Position numbers and translations under genes: made by a program. DNA of 5,466 nt, from positions 1-5,466 of the forward strand of contig JAEZIZ010000090.1 of the NCBI GenBank assembly GCA_023415915.1. Reading direction: 5' to 3'. Origin of the DNA: Bacillota bacterium (GTDB lineage Bacteria; Bacillota; Clostridia; Christensenellales; SZUA-584). Of this stretch, positions 1 to 4,303 are shown in pieces. Position 1 is the first letter of the stretch. Every line of letters starts with the position of its first letter. Below the pieces are notes generated by a model. It made no database searches, had not been told where the DNA came from, and worked only from the letters and a program-made list of their open reading frames with translations.

Positions 1-1
1 A

Positions 2-43
2 CAAGAGCTAGGAATGTCGGTTCCCGTTTCTCTGACGACCTAG
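2..43 (+). CDS. possible 3' end of an upstream gene (partial)
   Basis: In the frame beginning at base 2 the window opens on thirteen sense codons (QELGMSVPVSLTT) and a TAG stop at 41-43. A stem-loop with a T run follows 17 nt after the stop, which is where a terminator for this gene would sit. The fragment is too short to name, and nothing in it identifies a family. The frame beginning at base 1 also stays open, but it passes straight through the terminator. A minus-strand ATG at 50 is open to the window edge as well, but no terminator or good ribosome binding site supports it. The plus-strand reading is preferred only because of the terminator position. Confidence 0.3.
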   Translation, partial: QELGMSVPVSLTT

Positions 44-60
44 CGATCATACTACTTTAC

Positions 61-86
61 GGGTTGTGTTTACAACCTTCTTTTTT
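61..86 (+). terminator. intrinsic terminator of the upstream unit
   Basis: A perfect 6-bp stem GGTTGT (62-67) / ACAACC (72-77) with a GTTT loop is followed by TTCTTTTTT (78-86). The T run lies only on the plus-strand side, so it ends plus-strand transcription entering from the left. The stem is short and only half GC, so it may be of moderate strength. Confidence 0.6.
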
Positions 87-254
87 GTACACTTTTTTCT
101 CCTCTGTTTTCATAGCAATGACAAAAGGTGCTTTATCTGCAGCCCCGCCTTCTCTGCAAGGAAATTTGAAATCGTTTTATTCATAACGGGGGGAGTACCA
201 AGCAGATGGAAGCCTAGAGAACGCCTATACGACATAAAAGAAACTTCAATGTTT

Positions 255-321
255 GTAGGGGAGGGCCTCAGTGCCCTCCCGAGAAAGTCGGTAGCGGGCG
301 GGTGCGGAGCCCCGCCCCTAC
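255..321. repeat. 67-bp palindromic repeat element with GTAGGGG ends
   Basis: The outer 7 bases are perfect inverted repeats: GTAGGGG at 255-261 and CCCCTAC at 315-321. Inside lie two hairpins. The first has an 8-bp perfect stem, GGGAGGGC (259-266) / GCCCTCCC (273-280), with loop CTCAGT. The second has GGGCGGG (296-302) / CCCGCCC (311-317), extended by GTAG (291-294) / CTAC (318-321) across one unpaired C. GTAGGGGCGG-type palindromes are, to my knowledge, common intergenic repeats in Clostridia. That makes this a REP- or MITE-like unit rather than a gene-specific structure, which is an inference without a genome-wide count. No T run follows, so it is not a typical terminator. Confidence 0.6.
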
Positions 322-363
322 GAGAGGGAAAAATCATAGGCGCAGAAATAGGGGGTACAGGCA

Positions 364-380
364 GGCGTCCAAAGGACGCC
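364..380. repeat. short perfect palindrome
   Basis: A 7-bp perfect inverted repeat, GGCGTCC (364-370) and GGACGCC (374-380), has a loop of three A. It lies between the 67-bp palindromic element and the GTAGGGG half-unit at 401, and no T run follows. It is probably part of the same intergenic repeat cluster. Its loop and arm sequence differ from the neighbouring hairpins. Confidence 0.45.
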
Positions 381-400
381 CAAACGAAACGTCGGCGCTT

Positions 401-422
401 GTAGGGGCGGTATTTGACCGCC
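401..422. repeat. half-unit copy of the GTAGGGG palindromic repeat
   Basis: GTAGGGGCGG at 401-410 repeats the end of the element at 255-321. It opens a 6-bp stem, GGCGGT (406-411) / ACCGCC (417-422), with loop ATTTG. Both copies are preceded by TT (TTGTAGGGG), so they share a common left end. Only one hairpin is present here and no closing CCCCTAC is seen, so this is a partial or single-arm copy. Confidence 0.5.
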
Positions 423-473
423 AGAGACGGGGGACATAGGCGGGCGGGTATACGTCTATTATATGATACCCTC

Positions 474-502
474 TTGACAACATCCCCTTATCAAGCCATT
501 AT
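474..502 (+). promoter_or_regulatory. candidate sigma-70/SigA promoter for the GNAT unit
   Basis: A perfect -35 TTGACA (474-479) is followed after 17 nt by CATTAT (497-502), which matches four of six bases of TATAAT. Better -10 hexamers (TATAAG at 502, GATAAT at 507) lie nearby but at spacings of 22 and 27 nt. Transcription would start near 509 and give a leader of about 125 nt before the acetyltransferase start. The -35 is convincing; the exact -10 is not. Confidence 0.5.
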
Positions 503-527
503 ATAAGATAATAATTATGCAAAAAAA

Positions 528-615
528 GTCTCCGGGCTTTTGGGGACGATGACTTGCGACAGCGCGAAGCGTCACAGCAGCGAAGGGCTCTAAGGGCCTT
601 GGCAGCAGGACCCTT
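528..615 (+). other. structured leader upstream of the GNAT gene
   Basis: Two stem-loops can be drawn in the presumed leader. One is GTCTCC (528-533) / GGGGAC (542-547), with one G-U pair. The other is AAGGGCC (592-598) / GGACCCTT (608-615), with a bulged A. The second ends 9 nt before the GGAG ribosome binding site. I do not recognise a riboswitch or T-box core here, and there is no T run. Whether the structure is regulatory or incidental is open. Confidence 0.25.
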
Positions 616-635
616 TCATACAACGGAGTTATGCA

Positions 636-1040
636 ATGCAGATAACGTACCGCGACACAAAGGAATTTACAAGAGAGCAGCTAAGAGACCTGTTCCTCTC
701 GGTCGAGTGGTCGTCGGGGTATTATCCCGACGAGCTTGTTGCCGCGATGAAGAACTACGGCACGGTGTTTTCGGCGTGGGAAGGCGATAAATTGGTTGGA
801 CTCATTAGCACGCTCGACGACGGCGTGATGACGGCGTACATACACTACGTGCTCGTAATGCCCGAATACCAGGGGAGGGGAATAGGCCGGGAACTTGTAC
901 ACCTCGCGACGGAGCACTATAAGGATTATTTAAGGATACTGCTGGTGGCGTACGACAACGAGATAGAATTCTATGAGCGCTGCGGCTTTACAAAGGGCGA
1001 AGGCAAGACGGCGATGTATATAACGACGCTTTGGACATAA
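636..1040 (+). CDS. GNAT family N-acetyltransferase
   Basis: This 134-aa protein is a compact single-domain member of the GCN5-related acetyltransferase superfamily, which moves an acetyl group from acetyl-CoA to an amine; the substrate cannot be read from sequence. Motif A, the acetyl-CoA pyrophosphate loop, is at about residues 72-84: a beta strand VLVMPEYQ followed by Q79-G-R-G-I-G84, fitting Q/R-x-x-G-x-G/A. Motif B is E111-FYERCGF-118, where the aromatic and Cys-Gly-Phe pattern is typical. The length is normal for small bacterial GNATs and no membrane segment is seen, so it should be cytosolic. The start at 636 has a CGGAG site (624-628) with 7-nt spacing; the ATG at 631 is out of frame and stops within five codons. 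It is the first gene of a unit with its own promoter, followed 42 nt later by a microprotein. Confidence 0.92.
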   Translation: MQITYRDTKEFTREQLRDLFLSVEWSSGYYPDELVAAMKNYGTVFSAWEGDKLVGLISTLDDGVMTAYIHYVLVMPEYQGRGIGRELVHLATEHYKDYLRILLVAYDNEIEFYERCGFTKGEGKTAMYITTLWT

Positions 1041-1082
1041 GCGTTACGGTACAAAAAAACGATTATGTAAGGAGGCTATGTT

Positions 1083-1157
1083 ATGTCAAGCACGTCTTTT
1101 AATTTCAGCGGCATATTTTTGCTGCTTCTGCTGCTTTTCAGCCTGTACGTAAGGTAA
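1083..1157 (+). CDS. 24-residue hydrophobic microprotein
   Basis: An ATG at 1083 opens a 24-codon frame ending in TAA (1155-1157). It is preceded by AAGGAGG (1069-1075) at an ideal 7-nt spacing, one of the best ribosome binding sites in the window and better than that of the acetyltransferase before it. The peptide begins MSSTSFNFSG, continues as IFLLLLLLFSLYV and ends in Arg. That is a polar N-terminus, about 14 strongly hydrophobic residues and a basic C-terminal residue, so it is probably membrane inserted. It lies 42 nt after the acetyltransferase stop and ahead of the unit's terminator, so it is probably co-transcribed. I do not recognise a family. Type I toxin-like peptides, SpoVM- or YjcZ-like sporulation peptides and transporter-modulating microproteins are all possible by shape alone. 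The ATG at 1078 is open in another frame but sits only 2 nt from the binding site. Confidence 0.6.
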   Translation: MSSTSFNFSGIFLLLLLLFSLYVR

Positions 1158-1221
1158 AACGATAAAAAGCGCGGGAGGAGCGACTGCACTTGGGGCTGAT
1201 ACGGTTAATATATGAAACGGC

Positions 1222-1244
1222 GCGGGCTTAAAAGCCCGCTTTTT
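1222..1244 (+). terminator. intrinsic terminator after GNAT/microprotein unit
   Basis: A GC-rich stem GCGGGCTT (1222-1229) / AAGCCCGC (1232-1239) is followed directly by TTTTT (1240-1244). Using seven pairs leaves a TAAA loop. The T run is on the plus-strand side. It separates the acetyltransferase unit from the ATPase promoter that begins about 10 nt later. Confidence 0.85.
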
Positions 1245-1254
1245 GCTGCCGCTG

Positions 1255-1283
1255 TAGACCTTAGAGAAGATTGCGTTTATAAT
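1255..1283 (+). promoter_or_regulatory. SigA-type promoter for the DUF815 ATPase
   Basis: A perfect -10 TATAAT (1278-1283) is preceded at 17 nt by TAGACC (1255-1260), which matches four of six bases of TTGACA. Transcription would start near 1290 and leave a leader of only about 22 nt before the ATG at 1312. The promoter lies just past the preceding terminator, so the ATPase is its own transcription unit. Confidence 0.7.
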
Positions 1284-1311
1284 GTCGGTAACAGCTTGAA
1301 AGGAAACAAAC

Positions 1312-2487
1312 ATGGACATTCAGCGTTTGCGTATTGAGCTTAATTCGCTCGTCATATTCAGGGGTTTGCGAAAAGACAGCGTGATAGGGAAGCTTGAGGC
1401 GCTGCTGCGTGGGGACGGCGACGCGGCCCTCATGGCGGACCGCTACGCCGCGTTTGTGCAGGCGCTTTATTGTGCGGGCGGCAACCTTACGGAACACGTG
1501 CTGGGCAGCGCTCTGGAGGACGACAACGTATACGTGGCGCGCCGCGCTGCGGGCGAGGACGTATCGAGGATGGAAGAATGCCTCGAAGCGGAGCTTAGGC
1601 TGCTTGAGAGAATATCCCGGTTAAGGCCCGAGGATGTAAAAGAGCTCGTAGCCTACGACGGATACCTGCCCGGTTGGGAAACGCGCGAAGAGGATTTTAT
1701 TACCGCGTACCGGCGGAGGATGGAGGAACTGCCCTCAAAGGGGTACGGCATATTCTCAAAGCACCGCATGTTCACAGTAAAGGACTCGGCGCTCCGGCCC
1801 GTCAAGTGGCCCGACCCGGTTAAATTGTGCGACCTCAAAGGGTATGAGCGGCAGAGGCAGGCGGTAATAGACAACACGCTCGCGCTGCTCGCGGGCAAGC
1901 CCGCCGCCAACGCTTTGCTGTTCGGCGACGCGGGCACGGGAAAATCCTCCACCGTTAAGGCGATGGTGAACGAGTACTGGGAAAAGGGCCTGCGGCTCGT
2001 GGAGATAGACAAGAATCAGGCGGGGGATATACCCGCCGTAATAGAATCCGTATGCCGCAATCCGCTCAAATTCATACTGTTTATAGACGACCTTTCGTTT
2101 GCGGGGGAGGGCGACGGGTTTTACGCGCTGAAGGCCGCGCTGGAAGGCTCGGCTGCGGCGAAGGCTCCCAACACCGTAATATACGCCACTAGCAACAGGC
2201 GGCATCTTGTAAAAGAATCTTTTTCGGACAGGCAGGGCGACGACGTGCACCGCGGCGAGACAATACAGGAGCTTATCTCGCTGTCGGCAAGGTTCGGGCT
2301 GACGGTAGGATTCCTGCGTCCCGACAAAGCGCTGTACCTGCGCATAGTGCGCGAGCTCGCCAGCGACGCCGGGCTGGATATAGAGGACGGACGGCTGGAG
2401 CTTGAGGCGGAAAGATTTGCGGAGCGCGGGCGTTCCCCGAGAGCGGCAAAGCAGTTCATCGAGCAGCTTAAACGAACGCACGTATAG
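1312..2487 (+). CDS. DUF815-family AAA+ ATPase
   Basis: This 391-aa cytosolic P-loop ATPase belongs to the DUF815 family (COG2607-type predicted AAA+ ATPases), whose cellular role is not established. Residues 1-170 are a family-typical, mostly helical N-terminal region. The AAA+ core shows Walker A G205-DAGTGKS-212, Walker B FILFIDDLSF at 254-263 with the D259-D260 pair, and sensor 1 in TVIYATSNRRHLV with N295. SFSDR with R307 is a candidate arginine finger, and the lid carries G373-RSPRAAKQF-382 with R377 as the likely sensor 2. All residues needed for ATP binding and hydrolysis are visible, so the enzyme looks intact. Length is close to the family norm as I know it. The start is supported by AAAGG (1299-1303) and the close promoter. 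It ends in tandem stops TAG-TGA, with a terminator 20 nt later, so it is a single-gene unit. The name is secure; the function is not. Confidence 0.93.
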   Translation: MDIQRLRIELNSLVIFRGLRKDSVIGKLEALLRGDGDAALMADRYAAFVQALYCAGGNLTEHVLGSALEDDNVYVARRAAGEDVSRMEECLEAELRLLERISRLRPEDVKELVAYDGYLPGWETREEDFITAYRRRMEELPSKGYGIFSKHRMFTVKDSALRPVKWPDPVKLCDLKGYERQRQAVIDNTLALLAGKPAANALLFGDAGTGKSSTVKAMVNEYWEKGLRLVEIDKNQAGDIPAVIESVCRNPLKFILFIDDLSFAGEGDGFYALKAALEGSAAAKAPNTVIYATSNRRHLVKESFSDRQGDDVHRGETIQELISLSARFGLTVGFLRPDKALYLRIVRELASDAGLDIEDGRLELEAERFAERGRSPRAAKQFIEQLKRTHV

Positions 2488-2499
2488 TGACTCTATTAT

Positions 2500-2874
2500 T
2501 TATCGGGAGCGGTTACCGCCGCTCTTTTTTATGTCTGAAAGGCGTCTTGTGGACGGGCGGGAGGTTGCTCTGCCCGCAGTCTTTGCTCCGGCTGTCGTCT
2601 CGCCGCCTGCGTGTTCGGCTTTGCTTTTTGCCTCAGCTTCTTTCTTTGCGGCTTTTGTTTCGCTTTCGGCTGCGGCTTCCCACGCCTTGCAGCGCCTCGA
2701 GGCCTTTAGTTCAAGCTGGTGCAGTATCAAAGCTATCGTGAAAACGCGCATGCTGACTTCATAGCTGAACTGAATAAAAGGTTCGCCGTCCAAAGGCGAC
2801 CTTGTGATGCTTATGGAAGCCGTCAGTTCGCCCGCGTCTTCCGGCGTTTCGGGTATTATCGGCGGACCAAGCAT
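2500..2874 (-). CDS. hypothetical protein, possibly with frameshifted start
   Basis: I do not recognise this 124-aa frame. Residues 1-57 look like a folded segment: a Pro-rich start (MLGPPIIPETPEDAG), a strand-like ASISITRS and an amphipathic FSYEVSMRVFTIALILHQLEL. Residues 58-124 are low-complexity and charged: an Ala/Lys/Glu-rich helix at about 65-88, then a basic Gly/Thr/Ser/Arg tail. Codon choice resembles the neighbouring genes, and no better plus-strand gene competes. It follows the acyltransferase on the same strand and is probably co-transcribed. The start is uncertain. The ATG at 2874 has only GGGGGA at 10 nt. The strong GGAGG 16 nt after the acyltransferase stop instead serves an ATG at 2915 in another frame that stops after 19 codons. 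Removing one TA from TATATA (2892-2897) would join the frames into a 137-aa protein beginning MPGRHKYTGEIRNM. The C-terminal codons overlap the convergent terminator. Confidence 0.6.
   Translation of the reverse strand: MLGPPIIPETPEDAGELTASISITRSPLDGEPFIQFSYEVSMRVFTIALILHQLELKASRRCKAWEAAAESETKAAKKEAEAKSKAEHAGGETTAGAKTAGRATSRPSTRRLSDIKKSGGNRSR
2507..2530 (+). terminator. intrinsic terminator of the DUF815 ATPase
   Basis: The stem GAGCGG (2507-2512) / CCGCTC (2519-2524), with loop TTACCG, is followed by six T (2525-2530). It stops plus-strand transcription 20 nt after the ATPase stop. The same bases encode the last codons of the convergent minus-strand hypothetical gene, whose stop codon is at 2502-2500. 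In the minus direction the hairpin has no T run behind it. Confidence 0.85.
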
Positions 2875-2915
2875 GTTGCGTATTTCCCCCGTATATACTT
2901 ATGACGCCCCGGCAT
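2856..2915 (-). CDS. 19-codon leader ORF or broken gene start
   Basis: The ATG at 2915 has GGAGG (2929-2925) at 9-nt spacing and begins 16 nt after the acyltransferase stop, the layout of a normal next gene in an operon. It reads MPGRHKYIRGKYATCLVRR and then TAA at 2858-2856. The start codon of the 124-aa frame (2874) lies inside it, with an overlap of 19 nt. It may be a leader peptide whose translation feeds ribosomes to the inner start. Equally, it may be the true N-terminus of the hypothetical gene, cut off by an indel in the TATATA stretch. The peptide is basic and has no recognised motif. Confidence 0.4.
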   Translation of the reverse strand: MPGRHKYIRGKYATCLVRR

Positions 2916-2931
2916 GTTTATTCGCCTCCGA

Positions 2932-4086
2932 TCACAGCACCCTCTTGAGCAGCGGGACGCGGTTTAAAGCATATGAAGCCAAAAAGCTTGCCGGTACGCA
3001 TACGGCGGACGCGGCGAGGAATTTATAAAACGGGGACAGCGCCAGCGGCGCAAACAGCAGCGTTATGGCAACGACTACGGGCGTATGGAACACGTACGCC
3101 GCAAATGCGCTTTGCGACATAGTGCGAGTTAGAGCTCCCTGATGGCTGAACTTTTCCCTGAACAGCACGAGCAGGCCAAAATCCATAGCTATCGCCGTGA
3201 ACGACTCCCACAGCGAATAGAGCGCGCTCTGCCACGTAAGCCCGCCGTTAAAGAGCGAGTAATTTCCGCCGTAATACCGCTCGCAGACTATCATCATACC
3301 TAACCAGACGCCAAAGCCCCACAGCGGCGACCAGCAGAGCAGACTTAAACCCGCTTTGTAGCTGAGCTTTGAGAACACGTCATGCCTGTAGGCGAGTATT
3401 CCGGCGGTGAACAGCACTATATACTGCGCGAAAAAGCAGACCATCATGTTGAAAAACGACGTTATGATGGGGAAGAATATACGTATGACGAATGCGACAG
3501 AGGCTATTATAACTACGAGCGCGGCAAACGTTTTTGCGCCAAGGCTTATATCGCGCTTTTTGACGATGCCCGATCGCGCTGCGCGCCGTTTGTCCGATGC
3601 GAGCCGGAAAAGCGCGTAAACAGCCGAAAAGAACAGCAGCGCTATAGCGAACCACAGCGGGCCGTTGCCTGAGAGGAAATGCCCGTTGGTTATGTTGCCT
3701 TTCCAGTAGGAAAAGAAGTCCTTGCCTGGATTGCCGCGGCCGAGCAGTATGTTTTCGGTAAACGGGTCAACCGCGAACATGTATATCAGCGCGGGGATTC
3801 CGAGCCGCACCGCGCGGTCCTTCATGAACTTGCCAAAGCCTTTTTTATCGTACGCTCCCGGCACGAAATAACCTGCGATCAAAAACAGCAGCCCCATGTA
3901 GAACGCCTGCAGAAACGACTGTATAAACCCGAACGCCGTTGCTTCCGCCGTTGAGAGATGCGCGGGTTCCTCGTAATACCAGCGCCCCGAGCCGCTGTAC
4001 GTCATAGCTGTGTGTACAATCACAACAAGCAGTATTACAAGCAGCCTTATGTTGTCAAGATATAAAAGCCTCTTATTTCCGTTCAT
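2932..4086 (-). CDS. acyltransferase family 3 integral membrane protein
   Basis: This 384-aa protein fits the acyltransferase-3 family (Acyl_transf_3), multi-pass enzymes that transfer acetyl or other acyl groups to sugars or other acceptors, commonly of the cell envelope. The N-terminus YLDNIRLLVILLVVIVHTAM is characteristic, with R14 and the presumed catalytic H25 in the first membrane helix. R91-AVR-94 before LGIP gives the family RxxR motif. About ten hydrophobic segments are visible, near residues 11-30, 56-76, 93-107, 143-161, 183-204, 209-232, 245-266, 290-310, 326-347 and 352-372. NGPLWFAIALLFF and AYVFHTPVVV are also family-like. The length suits a stand-alone membrane domain; no periplasmic SGNH domain is fused. 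The start has AAAGGAGG (4100-4093) at 6-nt spacing. It is the first gene of a minus-strand unit with the hypothetical gene 16 nt downstream. The acceptor and acyl group cannot be predicted. Confidence 0.92.
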   Translation of the reverse strand: MNGNKRLLYLDNIRLLVILLVVIVHTAMTYSGSGRWYYEEPAHLSTAEATAFGFIQSFLQAFYMGLLFLIAGYFVPGAYDKKGFGKFMKDRAVRLGIPALIYMFAVDPFTENILLGRGNPGKDFFSYWKGNITNGHFLSGNGPLWFAIALLFFSAVYALFRLASDKRRAARSGIVKKRDISLGAKTFAALVVIIASVAFVIRIFFPIITSFFNMMVCFFAQYIVLFTAGILAYRHDVFSKLSYKAGLSLLCWSPLWGFGVWLGMMIVCERYYGGNYSLFNGGLTWQSALYSLWESFTAIAMDFGLLVLFREKFSHQGALTRTMSQSAFAAYVFHTPVVVAITLLFAPLALSPFYKFLAASAVCVPASFLASYALNRVPLLKRVL

Positions 4087-4156
4087 TGCGCGCCTCCTTT
4101 GGTGTGACTATACAGCGCGGCCACATAAGCCGTGAATGGATTAAATTAACAGATAT

Positions 4157-4186
4157 AGTATAATAATTATCACAATGCTGCGACAA
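4157..4186 (-). promoter_or_regulatory. candidate SigA promoter for the acyltransferase unit
   Basis: Read on the minus strand, TTGTCG (4186-4181) matches four of six bases of the -35. After 18 nt, TATACT (4162-4157) matches five of six of the -10. Transcription would begin near 4150, giving a leader of about 64 nt before the ATG at 4086. The -35 overlaps the -35 of the opposing promoter. Confidence 0.5.
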
Positions 4187-4208
4187 ATTTCCGCATATAG
4201 TATATAAT
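4180..4208 (+). promoter_or_regulatory. candidate SigA promoter for the C69 hydrolase
   Basis: GCGACA (4180-4185) matches four of six bases of TTGACA. It is followed at 17 nt by a perfect TATAAT (4203-4208). Transcription would start near 4215, about 90 nt ahead of the ATG at 4304. An extended -10, TGGTATAAC (4250-4258), and a second TATAAT (4159-4164) are alternatives without a good -35, so more than one start is possible in this AT-rich stretch. Confidence 0.5.
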
Positions 4209-4263
4209 TGACTTGATATAGCAAAAGCAATGCGCGTTACGGTATTGTGTGGTATAACTGATT

Positions 4264-4296
4264 TTATAAATTACACGCCTGTGCTTATAAGGAGGT
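4264..4296 (+). promoter_or_regulatory. perfect ribosome binding site with adjacent TTATAA stem
   Basis: AAGGAGGT (4289-4296) is a full match to the 16S anti-Shine-Dalgarno end, 7 nt before the ATG at 4304, and fixes that start. Upstream, TTATAA (4264-4269) can pair with TTATAA (4285-4290), with an inner CAC/GTG pairing. The right arm therefore takes in the first two bases of the binding site. The stem is AT-rich and weak, so any effect on translation is speculative. Confidence 0.4.
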
Positions 4297-4303
4297 ATGC
4301 ATT

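Larger units (their letters stand above)
87..473. other. non-coding intergenic stretch with palindrome cluster
   Basis: No convincing gene is seen between the first terminator and the promoter at 474. The frames open here run through several GC-rich hairpins, lack ribosome binding sites and show no conserved motif. Bases 87-250 are AT-rich and hold nothing recognisable. Bases 251-425 carry four perfect or near-perfect palindromes, annotated separately. Confidence 0.6.

Noticed and set aside
66..404. 112-codon plus-strand open frame beginning at GTG
   Set aside because: It begins inside the first terminator, has no ribosome binding site and runs through four palindromes. Its Phe-rich start comes from the T run and its Gly/Arg/Pro-rich rest from hairpin arms.
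255..422. Possible CRISPR array or tandem repeat array in the hairpin cluster
   Set aside because: The units differ in length and sequence and are themselves palindromic. There are no equal-length spacers between identical direct repeats.
1078..1152. Alternative 24-codon frame MLCQARLLISAAYF... at the ATG ahead of the microprotein start
   Set aside because: Only 2 nt separate the GGAGG from this ATG, too close for efficient initiation. The ATG at 1083 has ideal spacing and a membrane-peptide pattern. It is recorded because the Cys-rich alternative is also open.
1083..1244. Type I toxin-antitoxin locus around the hydrophobic peptide
   Set aside because: No convincing promoter for an antisense RNA was found on the minus strand. 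The best -10-like TATATT lacks a matching -35, so only the peptide itself is reported.
1212..1340. Plus-strand frame starting MKRRGLKSPLF
   Set aside because: It reads through the terminator and the ATPase promoter, lacks a ribosome binding site and overlaps the start of the ATPase gene.
1756..2481. 241-codon minus-strand frame opposite the ATPase
   Set aside because: It is the antisense shadow of a gene with a clear AAA+ motif set. It shows no recognisable domain and no start signals.
2402..2764. 120-codon plus-strand frame over the end of the ATPase and the hypothetical gene
   Set aside because: It overlaps the ATPase, crosses its terminator and has a Ser/Ala/Phe-rich composition expected from the complement of the Glu/Lys/Ala-rich minus-strand frame.
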